The notes under the pieces were generated by a model. It was not told the DNA's origin and made no database searches. It saw only the letters and a list, made by a program, of their open reading frames with translations. The position numbers and the translations under genes were made by a program. This document shows positions 8,675 through 17,202 of a stretch of 64,000 nt of DNA, one piece after another (position 1 is the first letter of the stretch; every line of letters begins with the position of its first letter). The stretch spans positions 50,667 to 114,666 of the forward strand of contig JAJQIJ010000018.1 in the NCBI GenBank assembly GCA_021199275.1. The letters run 5' to 3'. This DNA comes from Clostridiales bacterium (GTDB lineage Bacteria; Bacillota; Clostridia; Oscillospirales; Acutalibacteraceae).

Positions 8675-9793
8675 TTAATTTTTAAAATACATGTAATATT
8701 GGCATTTTATCATGCCGTTATAAAGCTTTCTGCGTTTGTCGGCGCGGCGGGCAAAAAATTTTTCAAATTCTTCATCAGGCGAAATAATGCCGTAGCTTCT
8801 GCCCCGGCCTGGCTTAAACAAAGCGCCCATGGTTTTATATATTTCATGAACCTCTTTAAAGTCAAGCATGCGTTCGCCGTAAGGCGGGTTGGTAATAAGG
8901 GTTGCCGAGTCGCTTTCAAGCTCGAAATCATCTATTTTTCGCACCACGGCAGAAATTTGAGCGCCCACCCCGGCAAGGGCTGCGTTATGGGCAGTCAGTT
9001 CAACTGCTTTTTTGTCAATGTCTGAAGCAAACGCATAAAAATCAGCGCTGTTAATTTCAAGACTTTTGGCGCGTTCAAATTCATCTGTCCAGGCTGAATT
9101 TGCAATAAAATTCCAGCCTTGCGCCGCAAAATTTCTGCCAATTCCGGGCGCAATATTTTTTGCCATAAGCGCACCTTCAATTACAATTGTGCCGCTGCCG
9201 CAAAAAGGGTCGTAAAGAGTGTGGTAAGGCTTTAAGCGCGACAGCGCGCACATGGCCGCCGCAAGCGTTTCTTTTATTGGCGCCGCGTTTGAAATTTTTC
9301 TGTAGCCGCGCTTGTGCAAGGCGTCTCCCGAAGAGTCCAAAAACATAAGCACCCTGTTTTTTATAATTGAAAACCGAATTTTATACATGTCTTCGGTTTC
9401 GGAAAATATTTCAACGCTCCAGCGTGTTTTAAGGCTTTCAACAACCGCTTTTTTTATAATTTTCTGGCAGTCAGGCACGGAATGAAGCTTTGAATCAATG
9501 CTGTAGCCGCGCACCGGAAACGCGTCGTTTCGCCCTATATAGTCAGACCACGGCAGCGCTTTGGTGTTTTCAAAAAGCTCGTCAAACGAAAAGGCGTCAA
9601 ATTCGCCTATTAAAATAAAAATTCTTTCAGCAAAACGGCTGCATATATTGGCGCGGGCCAAAATATTTTCACCACCGTCAAAAAACACCCTGCCGTTTTC
9701 TGCCCTTACATTTTCTGCGCCCATGTCGCAAAGCTCTTGCCTTACAAGGCTTTCCAGCCCGAAAAGGCATGGCGCCGCCATTGTATATTTCAT
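8675..9793 (-). CDS. THUMP-domain class I rRNA methyltransferase (RlmL/YpsC family)
   Basis: SAM-dependent N2-guanine methyltransferase of 23S rRNA or a related RNA, 372 residues. Seen: the N-terminal ferredoxin-like/THUMP region with GRVFFDGG, the SAM-binding motif YDPFCGSGTIVIEGALMA near residue 205, the acidic ASDIDKKAV and the catalytic TNPPYGERM. Length matches the single-domain Firmicute YpsC form rather than the fused E. coli RlmKL. ATG at 9793 is preferred over a GTG two codons earlier because GGCGGGTG lies 6 nt before it. It starts 12 nt after the fumarase subunit stop. Confidence 0.92.
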   Translation of the reverse strand: MKYTMAAPCLFGLESLVRQELCDMGAENVRAENGRVFFDGGENILARANICSRFAERIFILIGEFDAFSFDELFENTKALPWSDYIGRNDAFPVRGYSIDSKLHSVPDCQKIIKKAVVESLKTRWSVEIFSETEDMYKIRFSIIKNRVLMFLDSSGDALHKRGYRKISNAAPIKETLAAAMCALSRLKPYHTLYDPFCGSGTIVIEGALMAKNIAPGIGRNFAAQGWNFIANSAWTDEFERAKSLEINSADFYAFASDIDKKAVELTAHNAALAGVGAQISAVVRKIDDFELESDSATLITNPPYGERMLDFKEVHEIYKTMGALFKPGRGRSYGIISPDEEFEKFFARRADKRRKLYNGMIKCQYYMYFKN

Positions 9794-9805
9794 GTGCACA
9801 CCCGC

Positions 9806-10654
9806 CTATTCTATAACAGCACTTGCGTGGCGGGTTACATGGCAGCCCACATTAACTGCAACGGGAATTGAAGCAATGTGCGTAGAATAAGCTTCTATAT
9901 TAACCGCAAGCGCGGTGGTGTCGCCGCCGAAGCCCTGCGGCCCTATGCCCAGCGCATTTATTTTTTTTAGTATTTTTTCTTCCATGGCGGCATATCGTTC
10001 ATCTTTATTTCTTAAAGACACGCTGCGGCAAAGCGCCCGTTTGGCAAGAATGGCGCAATATTCAAAGTCGCCGCCTATGCCAACGCCTATTACAACAGGC
10101 GGGCAAGGGTTAGAGCCGGCTTTTTTTACTGCATTTACCACATAATCAATTATATCAGCTTCAGACGCTGCGGGGGTAAACATTTTTATTTGGCTCATGT
10201 TTTCACTGCCAAAGCCCTTTGGCGCAGCAGTGATTTTAATGCTGCACCCATCTACTATTGAAGTGTGAATTACCGCCGGCGTATTGTCATTTGTGTTAAC
10301 CCTGTTAAAAAGCGGGTCTCTTACCACCGATTTTCTCAACATGCCGTCAATATAACCGCGGCGCACGCCTTCGTTAACGGCGCTTTCAAAGCTGCCGCCG
10401 GTTATGTGCACGTCTTGCCCGATTTCAGCAAATATAACCGCCATGCCGGTGTCCTGGCATATCGGAATGTCAAGCTGACGCGCCGCAAGCAAATTTTCAG
10501 TTAAATCACCCAGCACACTGCGCGCCACGGCACAGCTTTCACAAGCGCTGCTTTCAGAAATCAGTTTTTCCAAGTCGCCGGGCAAAACCTTGTTTGCCTT
10601 AATTACAAGCTCTTTTACGGTTTCGGTTATCTTTTCAGCCTTTATTTCTTTCAC
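9806..10654 (-). CDS. Class I fumarate hydratase alpha subunit (FumA N-terminal/TtdA family), orphan
   Basis: Iron-sulfur hydro-lyase subunit that would interconvert fumarate and malate (or dehydrate tartrate). Seen: PICQDTGMAVIF, GIGGDFEYCAILAKRAL and VNVGCHVTRHA, carrying the three expected cluster cysteines, and IGPQGFGGDTTALAVNIE. Family alpha subunits are about 280 residues, as here. The beta subunit (about 185 residues), which normally follows immediately, is absent; the next gene is an RNA methyltransferase. GTG at 10654 is chosen because AAAGGAAG is 8 nt upstream; an earlier GTG at 10663 is too close to it. Confidence 0.88.
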   Translation of the reverse strand: MKEIKAEKITETVKELVIKANKVLPGDLEKLISESSACESCAVARSVLGDLTENLLAARQLDIPICQDTGMAVIFAEIGQDVHITGGSFESAVNEGVRRGYIDGMLRKSVVRDPLFNRVNTNDNTPAVIHTSIVDGCSIKITAAPKGFGSENMSQIKMFTPAASEADIIDYVVNAVKKAGSNPCPPVVIGVGIGGDFEYCAILAKRALCRSVSLRNKDERYAAMEEKILKKINALGIGPQGFGGDTTALAVNIEAYSTHIASIPVAVNVGCHVTRHASAVIE

Positions 10655-10673
10655 TTGCCACACTTCCTTTAAA

Positions 10674-10702
10674 TAAAAATAAGCCGAGAGTAAATCTCGG
10701 CC
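10674..10702 (-). terminator. Terminator after divIC
   Basis: Minus strand GCCGAGA-TTTAC-TCTCGGC followed by TTATTTTTATTT, starting 12 nt past the divIC stop. It ends the sporulation/division operon before the fumarase gene. Confidence 0.85.
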
Positions 10703-10713
10703 GGGGTTGGTTA

Positions 10714-11034
10714 TCAGTTGCTGCCGGAAATGTCATAAAAAACAATTTCGCCCGACTTTACATAGCCCTTTTCGCGCGCCTTTTGTTCAATATAGCTGTC
10801 AATATCGTCAGAATCAATTATAGCTTCCAGCTCTTCGTTTTCCTGCTCTTGTTCGGCAAGCTGCTGTTGGTATGACTCATATTGGGCTTCAAGGCGCTTT
10901 ATGTCTGCGCTTTGGGAAATGAAAACGCCGGCGCATATAAAAAACACAACAAGCAGAAAAAGCGCCGCGGCGGCAATGCGAAACTTATTGTTTTTTTTGA
11001 AATTTTCCTTTAGCTTTTTGGCATTTTCTTTCAT
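10714..11034 (-). CDS. divIC: Septum formation initiator DivIC/FtsB family
   Basis: Single-pass bitopic division protein of 106 residues. Seen: a basic N-terminus, one transmembrane segment (IAAAALFLLVVFFICAGVF), a coiled coil rich in E, Q and L (LEAQYESYQQQLAEQEQENE) and the short YIEQKAREKGYVKSGE C-terminal motif of the family. It would interact with DivIB and FtsL at the septum. The start is uncertain: ATG at 11034 is used; a TTG at 11097 would add 21 residues. It overlaps yabQ by 50 nt, as in other Clostridia. Confidence 0.88.
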   Translation of the reverse strand: MKENAKKLKENFKKNNKFRIAAAALFLLVVFFICAGVFISQSADIKRLEAQYESYQQQLAEQEQENEELEAIIDSDDIDSYIEQKAREKGYVKSGEIVFYDISGSN

Positions 11035-11503
11035 TTGAACTACCGGCTTTTGATTTTTTGTTTTGCCGCTGGGCCCGCCGTGCAAAATTTTTAACAACAG
11101 GCAAAGCCCTGATATTTATTTTCGGCAGGAATATCTTTTTAATATTATAATACAGTTTGCTTAAAGATTGCAACAGTTTTTTTATGATTTTGCATATAAA
11201 CAAAACCGCCGTGCGAATGATTTGCGCCAGCTTTTTCCAAAGGCGAAAAGTCAGGCGGTAAAATGTTAAAATATATAAAATAAAGCCGCAAAAAATTGCC
11301 GCATAATAAATTGCCCGCGACTGCCCGTTATTATATGAAAGCAAAAAAATAAAAGTAATAACCGCGGCAGGCACAAAATATATGAAATCAATTATAAAGC
11401 AGCAGACTTTTGTAGGCAAAAGACATCTGAAAAAAGTAAAAATATCATATAAAACCGCCAGCAAAACGCCAACGCAGAAAAAAGCAAAAATCTGTTCAGC
11501 CAC
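10985..11503 (-). CDS. yabQ: Spore cortex biosynthesis membrane protein YabQ
   Basis: Membrane protein of 172 residues needed for spore cortex formation in Bacillus. Seen: three or four hydrophobic segments (residues 2-20, 33-55, 65-80, 92-108) and the family signature VGVLLAVLYDIFTFFRCLLP near the N-terminus, then a basic tail. GTG start with AAAGGG 7 nt upstream. It overlaps yabP by 8 nt and divIC by 50 nt. Position between yabP and divIC supports the call. Confidence 0.85.
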   Translation of the reverse strand: MAEQIFAFFCVGVLLAVLYDIFTFFRCLLPTKVCCFIIDFIYFVPAAVITFIFLLSYNNGQSRAIYYAAIFCGFILYILTFYRLTFRLWKKLAQIIRTAVLFICKIIKKLLQSLSKLYYNIKKIFLPKINIRALPVVKNFARRAQRQNKKSKAGSSNERKCQKAKGKFQKKQ

Positions 11504-11792
11504 TGAATACCCTTTTCAAAAAGCCTTTTTTCTTTTTGTCGCCCGAAGTGTAAATTACCGCGTCTATTTCGCCGGTAACAAAAAGCGCCCCGTCGTCCAG
11601 CCTGAGTTCCTCTATATGAAGAGATGTGCCGCTGATGTTTACGCACCCGCAGCAGGTATATGCCGTAACGCCCTGTTCGTCAAAATAGTCAACGTCTTCA
11701 ACCCCGGTAAGCTTAAGCGTGCGGCGGTTTTCAATGTAAAGGCCGTGCTGTTTTAATGAATCTGCGGTTTTATCTAATGTTCTTTCGCCCAC
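11496..11792 (-). CDS. yabP: Spore protein YabP
   Basis: Cytoplasmic sporulation protein of the YabP/YqfC family, 98 residues, required in Bacillus for cortex assembly with YabQ. Seen: the core ENRRTLKLTGVEDVDYFDE, LRLDDGALFVTGEIDAVIY and the basic FLKRVFSG end. GTG at 11792 is placed 6 nt after AGGTG; the reading frame also allows a GTG at 11801. It overlaps yabQ by 8 nt. Confidence 0.85.
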   Translation of the reverse strand: MGERTLDKTADSLKQHGLYIENRRTLKLTGVEDVDYFDEQGVTAYTCCGCVNISGTSLHIEELRLDDGALFVTGEIDAVIYTSGDKKKKGFLKRVFSG

Positions 11793-11843
11793 ACAAATCA
11801 CCTGGTAAATTATATGAGCTTAGCCACCGCCGGATTACAAAAA

Positions 11844-12083
11844 TTAAAGCGTTTCATACATTTTTGCCGCGTCTTCCTTTTTCGGGCTTTCGCTTATGGC
11901 TGTCACTTTATATTTTTTTACGCTTTCTCCAAGCTGAACTTCAATTATATCGCCTGCTTTTACGGCATATGAAGCGCGCTGCACCCTGCCGTTTACCGAA
12001 ATGCGCCCTGCGTCGCACGCGTCATTGGCAATACTGCGCCGCTTTATTATTCTGCTTACCTTTAAATATTTGTCAAGTCTCAT
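11844..12083 (-). CDS. rqcP: S4-domain RNA-binding protein RqcP (YabO/Hsp15-like)
   Basis: Small S4 protein of 79 residues that, in B. subtilis, binds stalled 50S subunits and drives alanine tailing with RqcH. Seen: the S4 signature MRLDKYLKVSRIIKRRSIAN, then GRISVNGRV and VKAGDIIEV. Length is normal. It follows a strong terminator after hup, so rqcP-yabP-yabQ-divIC probably depend on partial read-through or a promoter in the short gap 12084-12121, which was not identified with confidence. Confidence 0.92.
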   Translation of the reverse strand: MRLDKYLKVSRIIKRRSIANDACDAGRISVNGRVQRASYAVKAGDIIEVQLGESVKKYKVTAISESPKKEDAAKMYETL

Positions 12084-12121
12084 AAAAATACCGCCGTTTC
12101 AAACAAAATGTAGCTTAAATA

Positions 12122-12150
12122 TAAAACCGCCGCAAAAAGCGGCGGTTTTG
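12122..12150 (-). terminator. Strong terminator after hup
   Basis: Perfect stem AAAACCGCCGC/GCGGCGGTTTT with an A/T loop. It lies inside the conserved mazG-hup-rqcP cluster and so may act as an attenuator that favours abundant HU. Confidence 0.85.
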
Positions 12151-12162
12151 TGTTATGAAATC

Positions 12163-12435
12163 TTATTTAACCGCGTCTTTAAGAGCAGTGCCTGCTTTAA
12201 AGGTCGGAACTTTCGCTTCGGCAATGTCTATCGCTTCGCCTGTGCGCGGGTTTTTGCCCACACGTGCAGAGCGTGTTTTAACAACAAATGAGCCAAAGCC
12301 TACAAGCGAAACTTTTTCGCCGTCTGCAAGAGCTTCGGTAATGGAATCAAAAACAGCCTTTACTGCTTCTTCTGCGTCTTTTTTGGAAAGTTCTGCTTTT
12401 GTAGCCACTGCTGCTACTAATTCGGTTTTATTCAT
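12163..12435 (-). CDS. hup: HU family DNA-binding protein
   Basis: Nucleoid-associated protein of 90 residues. Seen: [20 protein letters not shown], the arm motif [18 protein letters not shown] and [20 protein letters not shown], all typical of HU. A very strong ribosome site (ATGGAGGAAAT) precedes the ATG. It sits between mazG and rqcP, a common clostridial arrangement, and is followed directly by a strong terminator. Confidence 0.97.
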   Translation of the reverse strand: MNKTELVAAVATKAELSKKDAEEAVKAVFDSITEALADGEKVSLVGFGSFVVKTRSARVGKNPRTGEAIDIAEAKVPTFKAGTALKDAVK

Positions 12436-12460
12436 TTAGATTTCCTCCATTTTAAGCCTG

Positions 12461-13264
12461 TCAGGCGTTTAATATTTTGGCTTTTCCCCACAGCGCGTCA
12501 AGTTCTGAAGGTGAAGCTGTTTTCAGCTCAAGCCCTGCCTCGCCGGCAAGTTCTTCAACAGTTATATAACGTTTAAGAAACTTGTCTGTTGCGCCTGTAA
12601 GCGCCTCTTCGCAATCAAGGTTAAGAAACCTTGAAAGGTTTACGCAGGTAAAAAGCAAATCGCCGAATTCATCTTCAATTTCAGCCCGACCGCCGCCGGA
12701 CAAAGCAGATTTTAACTCGCCAATCTCTTCAAGCAGTTTTTCAAACACACCCTGTGCGTCTGCCCAGTCAAAACCGGCCTTGGCAGCCCTTTGCTGGACT
12801 TTTTGCGCCCTCATGAGCGCGGGCAATTCACGGGGAACACTGACCATAGACTCGCTTTGATTTTTAATGCCCTTTGTTTGCTTTTTGATTTCGTCCCAGC
12901 TGTTAAGCGCCTCTTTGGCGTTTTGTGCAACAACATTTCCGAACACATGCGGGTGCCGTATCACAAGCTTTTGGCAGATTTCATCAACAACGTCATCAAA
13001 ATCAAAATTACCTTTTTCACGTTCCATTTCAGAATGAAGACCAATTTGCAAAAGCAAGTCGCCAAGTTCTTCCAGCAAAGCGCCGGAACTTTTTTTATTA
13101 ATGGCTTCTATAACTTCGTAAGTTTCTTCTATTAAATTCTTTTTTATGGATTCGTGAGTCTGCTCCCTGTCCCACGGGCAGCCGCCCGGGGCCCTTAAGA
13201 CAGTGACAAGTTTAATAAAATCATTGATATCGTATCTATCTTTAATTTCAAAATCAACTGCCAT
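12461..13264 (-). CDS. mazG: Nucleoside triphosphate pyrophosphohydrolase MazG
   Basis: House-cleaning NTP pyrophosphatase of 267 residues with two tandem MazG domains. Seen: LRAPGGCPWDREQTHESIK, EETYEVIEAI and EELGDLLLQIGLHSE (metal-binding ExxE/ExxD of domain 1), then EEIGELKSAL and DEFGDLLFTCVNLSRFL (domain 2). The N-terminal methylase-like domain of B. subtilis YabN is absent, as in many Clostridia. It lies between spoVB and hup. Confidence 0.95.
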   Translation of the reverse strand: MAVDFEIKDRYDINDFIKLVTVLRAPGGCPWDREQTHESIKKNLIEETYEVIEAINKKSSGALLEELGDLLLQIGLHSEMEREKGNFDFDDVVDEICQKLVIRHPHVFGNVVAQNAKEALNSWDEIKKQTKGIKNQSESMVSVPRELPALMRAQKVQQRAAKAGFDWADAQGVFEKLLEEIGELKSALSGGGRAEIEDEFGDLLFTCVNLSRFLNLDCEEALTGATDKFLKRYITVEELAGEAGLELKTASPSELDALWGKAKILNA

Positions 13265-13340
13265 AACTGCCCTACCTTAAGATTAACGTGTTATCAAATA
13301 GATAATAATACATTTGGCTTCATTTGGCAAGTATTTAAAC

Positions 13341-15035
13341 TCATTTTTTACAATATTGTAAGAATTTTAGTTCATTAATTTCAAGACTTTTTGACAATAT
13401 TAACAAAACAACAAATATTATTGCAAAAACCGCGGAAAAGAACATAAAATAAAGCAAATTATTTTCTGCCGGCAATATTCCGTCTGACGCAAATTTACCC
13501 GCCGCCCCTGCCACAGCGGCGCATATTGCCGGCTTTATAAAAATTTGTGCCGTGTTATATTTTACATTTGCATATTTTTTATAAACATAAAGCCCCGCCG
13601 CCAATATAAACGCATAGCCTGCCGCGCCTGAAATCACCGCGCCGTAAAGATTAAAGCGTGCCTGCGACACCAATAAAAAGTTAAGTAATATTCTTATAAT
13701 ACCCGAAAATGTAAAAATAAAAATAGTGCTTTTGGCGCGGTTTATTGCCTGAACGGCAAATACCACCGTGCCCGCAAGGCAATAGATAAACACCGAAAGC
13801 GACATGGCCCTGGCAAGAGTGGCGCAGGAAAGCACAATGTCATAATTGGAGCTGCCGTAAAGCACGTTTAAAAGGCACGGCGAAATTATGAACAGATATG
13901 CGCTGCCGCCGAAGCCTATAATGGCGCAATATTTAAAAATGCTGTTTGAAAGCAATGACAAGGCGCCTGAATTTTTGCTTTCATATGCGCCTGTAACAGC
14001 CGGCACAGCCGCCACGCCTATTGCCATTGTAATGCCCGGCACAAGGTTTTTAATGTCGCTTACAGCCGAAAACAGCCCGTATACATATGTTATCAGGTCT
14101 TCCTGCGCCGTGCCGCTTATTACAAGCGCATTTTCATAAGCGGCGTAAAGCTGCCCCTGCTCGCACAGCGACAGGCAGTATTGCACAGACGAATTGTCAA
14201 GAAATGTAAACACGCTTTGTATAACGGTGGACGCAATAATAGGCAGCGAAAAATAAAATATTTCGCCCATTTCATTTTTACATTTTATGCCGGCAAGCTT
14301 TTTGCCCTTGCCGTATTTAATGTTCACATAAAGCGACAAATAGCACCAGCTTACAACTGCCCCCGCCGTTGCGCCGCCTATTGCCGCGGCAGACGTTATG
14401 GGGTATATCATTGACAGCGCTTCTTCGTCGCTTGCGCAGCTTACGCCCAAAACCGCGCCGCTTTCAAGGTAAGCGCCGTAAAGCCCGCTGAGCGCAAGCT
14501 TTGCAAAAAGCAGCCCAAACAGCATTTTGAAAGCGGCCTCTATAATTTGGCTGACAGCTGTGGGGGTCATATTCATAAATCCCTCTGCAAAAGCGCGGTG
14601 CGCAGATGAAAGCGCAGAAAAAACTATTGTGGGCGCAAGCATATAAACGGCGTAAAGGCTTTTCGGCGAAGATGAAATATAAACCGCATAAGGCCGTGCA
14701 AAAAGCAGCATGATAACAAGCCCCAACAGCCCGGCAATCAAAAACAGCCGGTTTGCAGCCTTTTTCAGAGCGAATATTTTTTCAAAATTTCTTTTTTGAT
14801 TATATTTGCTTATAAGGTGCGAAAGCGCCACCGGCAGCGCGCCCATAATAACGGCATGCAATGGCATATAGTAATTATAAGCTATGTTAAAGCAGCCCCG
14901 CCCCACGCCGCCTATAAGCGCTGTAAGCGGAATTTTATAAAGCGCGCTTGCCGCCTTTACAACAACAGACGACATGAGCAGCAAAAACGCCGAATTTATA
15001 TATTTATTTTTGAAATTGCCCAATAAAATCACCAA
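13341..15035 (-). CDS. spoVB: SpoVB/MATE-like polysaccharide flippase
   Basis: Polytopic membrane protein of up to 564 residues in the MOP/MATE superfamily. SpoVB is a lipid II flippase for spore cortex. Seen: about 14 hydrophobic segments and the N-terminal signature ALYKIPLTALIGGVGRGCFNIAYNYY. It heads the spoVB-mazG-hup cluster. The start is uncertain: the TTG at 15035 lies only four bases from a terminator hairpin and has a poor ribosome site; a later start is possible. Other family roles (teichoic acid or capsule export) cannot be excluded, but synteny favours sporulation. Confidence 0.85.
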   Translation of the reverse strand: MVILLGNFKNKYINSAFLLLMSSVVVKAASALYKIPLTALIGGVGRGCFNIAYNYYMPLHAVIMGALPVALSHLISKYNQKRNFEKIFALKKAANRLFLIAGLLGLVIMLLFARPYAVYISSSPKSLYAVYMLAPTIVFSALSSAHRAFAEGFMNMTPTAVSQIIEAAFKMLFGLLFAKLALSGLYGAYLESGAVLGVSCASDEEALSMIYPITSAAAIGGATAGAVVSWCYLSLYVNIKYGKGKKLAGIKCKNEMGEIFYFSLPIIASTVIQSVFTFLDNSSVQYCLSLCEQGQLYAAYENALVISGTAQEDLITYVYGLFSAVSDIKNLVPGITMAIGVAAVPAVTGAYESKNSGALSLLSNSIFKYCAIIGFGGSAYLFIISPCLLNVLYGSSNYDIVLSCATLARAMSLSVFIYCLAGTVVFAVQAINRAKSTIFIFTFSGIIRILLNFLLVSQARFNLYGAVISGAAGYAFILAAGLYVYKKYANVKYNTAQIFIKPAICAAVAGAAGKFASDGILPAENNLLYFMFFSAVFAIIFVVLLILSKSLEINELKFLQYCKK

Positions 15036-15038
15036 TAA

Positions 15039-15062
15039 AAAGGCAGTGCCATTTGCACTGCC
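15039..15062 (-). terminator. Terminator after the coiled-coil gene
   Basis: Minus strand CAGTGC-AAAT-GCACTG followed by CCTTTTTATT. It lies about 100 nt past the stop at 15165 and almost touches the first possible spoVB start. Confidence 0.8.
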
Positions 15063-15164
15063 CCGAAATTTTATTTACAATTCCCGAATTTTTACCGCCC
15101 GCGCGCTGCGCGCAAAACGGCTTTTAAGAGCCTTTAACCAACGCCGCGCCTTTGGCAAAGCTAA

Positions 15165-15620
15165 TTATTCGCAGCTGTCTGTTTTTGAAGGCGGGTATTT
15201 AAAAGCCTCTTTGGCATTTTTAACAACTTCGCTTGCCTGCTTTTTGAAAACTTCAGTTACATCTTTAGAAGCTTCCACTATTTCCTTGCCGAAATCCTTG
15301 GCGTCGTTTTCAATTTCTTCCTTTGCTGCGCTGATTTCACTTTCAAGCACCTGCATTCTTTCCCTGTAAGCGGTTATTTCGGAATAAAGAACGTCAAGCT
15401 CTTCAGCATTAACCTCTTGCCCGGATTCCTTTAAATACATTAGCTGCCCGTATTTCAAATATGCTTTGCCGGCTTTGCTCTTTGCGTCAAGATATTCAAC
15501 ATTTTTCCTTGAAAGCGACAGGTGTTTTGAACCTTTTCTGCTTATGTTTTCAGCCGCAGTTTTTGTGCGTGAAAACATGTCTTCAAAGCCCGCTTTGATA
15601 TTTTCATTTGTAATATTCAT
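15165..15620 (-). CDS. Hypothetical coiled-coil protein
   Basis: Not recognised. 151 residues, very charged, no signal peptide or membrane segment. From about residue 70 to 140 it has heptad-like spacing (MQVLESEISAAKEEIEND, then VTEVFKKQASEVVKNAKEAF). The N-terminal half contains short K/S/R-rich repeats. ATG at 15620 lies 6 nt after AAGAGGTG; an upstream GTG would be inside that ribosome site. It has its own promoter and terminator and so is monocistronic. Similar small proteins occur beside spoVB in some Clostridia, but no function can be assigned. Confidence 0.75.
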   Translation of the reverse strand: MNITNENIKAGFEDMFSRTKTAAENISRKGSKHLSLSRKNVEYLDAKSKAGKAYLKYGQLMYLKESGQEVNAEELDVLYSEITAYRERMQVLESEISAAKEEIENDAKDFGKEIVEASKDVTEVFKKQASEVVKNAKEAFKYPPSKTDSCE

Positions 15621-15639
15621 ATTAGACACCTCTTAATAT

Positions 15640-15668
15640 ATAATATTACAGAACGGATATTTTTGCAA
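15640..15668 (-). promoter_or_regulatory. Candidate sigma-A promoter of the coiled-coil gene
   Basis: Minus strand TTGCAA, 17 nt, TATTAT, about 20 nt before the ATG. AT-rich surroundings raise the chance of coincidence. Confidence 0.5.
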
Positions 15669-15741
15669 TACTATTTGGATAATTATTTATATATTTTTAA
15701 TAATATCAGAAAAAACACCGTTAAAAAGCAGCCCCCCTAAG

Positions 15742-17202
15742 CTACAATTTTCTTTCATCAAAACTATATTCATTATAAAAGTCTTTTATTCGCTCTTTTC
15801 TTTTTATAATCTCGTCAAAGCTTCTTATGTATTCATAGGGGTACTTATAATTATAAACACGTTCAATTTTTGAAGTGTTTTGGTTTTTAAGCAGCGTCAC
15901 CCCACCCGCGCCGACTGAAAGCACCGTGTGCGTTTCATCAATCATAAATATATTATAAATCCCCTCATAGCCTGCCCGGCACCAGCCCACGTTTTCAAGA
16001 TTACCGGCGGCTTTACTTTGCCTGTACATATAATACGGTATATAGCCACTGCTTTTCAAAAGCATTGCAGAAGTTGAAATCATTTGACCCGCGTCGGCAC
16101 CGGCCAATACAGACCCGGCAGGGAAATTTTCAGCAAGATAAGCGCCGCTTTTCACCGCCAGAGCATGAACTGTGATTGACGGAGCGCCGAGCTCAATGCC
16201 GCGTCTTATGCTTTTTTCAAAAGATGCCGGGCTGTCTGACGTAAGGGCGGCTATAAAGTCCATATTAATATTGTCAAAGCCTAAGCTTTGTGCAAGCAAA
16301 AAAGCCTCTTCGGTTTGGCGTGCAGTGTGCCGCCTGCCTATAGCGGCAAGCACGTCGTCATTAAAAGTCTGCGGGTTTACGCTGATTCTTGTAACACCGG
16401 CGGCTTTCATAGCCAGCAGTTTGTCACATGTTATGGTGTCAGGCCTGCCGGCTTCAACAGTATATTCGCGCACAGTGCCCACCTCAAAGCTCTGCTCTAT
16501 TGCAGAAAACAAATATTGAAGCTGGCTTGTTGTAAGCGCCGTTGGCGTGCCGCCGCCGAAATATATGCATTCAAGCCTTAAACCAAGGCGCTTTGCAATA
16601 TTTGCCGTTTCGCGAATTTCACGCCCCAGCAGTTCAACATAACGGCTTACAAGGCCCGCCGCCTTTTCAACGCTGTGAGACACAAATGAGCAATAGCTGC
16701 ACCTTGTGGGGCAAAACGGAATTGCAACATAAAGCGAAAAGCTGTTTTTTGCAGACAGCGCGGTTATTTTACTTTCATTTTCAGCCACGGCACGAACAAG
16801 GCTGATTTTTTCTTTGTCAACAAGATATTTGTCTTTAAAAAGGCGCGCCGCGCCGGCATCGCCGTAATCTGCGCGCAGATTTTTATATAAATGCACCGGG
16901 CGCACACCGTAAAGAGTGCCCCACGGCGGGGTAATGCCGGTTATTTTTGAAAGCACCCTGTAAAGCGCTGAAGCCAGGGTGTATTTTTCGCCGTATTCGT
17001 TAAATGGGCTTTCCTCAGCTGCTGTTTGAGAGTCTATTTCCGCCTTAACAAAAACCGCGCCGTCTTTAATTTGCGTTAATATAGACTTGCCGCCACCCGC
17101 TTTAAGCTGCCGGGTGAAAGTTATTTTTTCGTAAGGAAAAAAGAGCCGCGTGAGCGCCTCTGTTTCGTGTTTGTATGAATGGTTTATAAGCGTAATATTC
17201 AT
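15742..17202 (-). CDS. hemZ: Radical SAM coproporphyrinogen dehydrogenase-like protein HemZ
   Basis: Oxygen-independent coproporphyrinogen III oxidase family, 486 residues. Seen: the radical SAM motif C164xxxC168xxC171 (AIPFCPTRCSYCSF), ECIYFGGGTPTAL, TVEAGRPDTI and RISVNPQTFND. The N-terminal ~150 residues are the HemZ-specific extension containing TPPWGTLYGVRP. It overlaps the preceding hydrolase by ATGA. No other haem gene is nearby, so a role other than haem synthesis is possible; some relatives are anaerobic haem chaperones. Confidence 0.9.
   Translation of the reverse strand: MNITLINHSYKHETEALTRLFFPYEKITFTRQLKAGGGKSILTQIKDGAVFVKAEIDSQTAAEESPFNEYGEKYTLASALYRVLSKITGITPPWGTLYGVRPVHLYKNLRADYGDAGAARLFKDKYLVDKEKISLVRAVAENESKITALSAKNSFSLYVAIPFCPTRCSYCSFVSHSVEKAAGLVSRYVELLGREIRETANIAKRLGLRLECIYFGGGTPTALTTSQLQYLFSAIEQSFEVGTVREYTVEAGRPDTITCDKLLAMKAAGVTRISVNPQTFNDDVLAAIGRRHTARQTEEAFLLAQSLGFDNINMDFIAALTSDSPASFEKSIRRGIELGAPSITVHALAVKSGAYLAENFPAGSVLAGADAGQMISTSAMLLKSSGYIPYYMYRQSKAAGNLENVGWCRAGYEGIYNIFMIDETHTVLSVGAGGVTLLKNQNTSKIERVYNYKYPYEYIRSFDEIIKRKERIKDFYNEYSFDERKL

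Noticed and set aside
12122..12150. Treating the hup terminator as a repeat family member
   Set aside because: A simple GC-rich terminator without the conserved ends of the 130-nt element.
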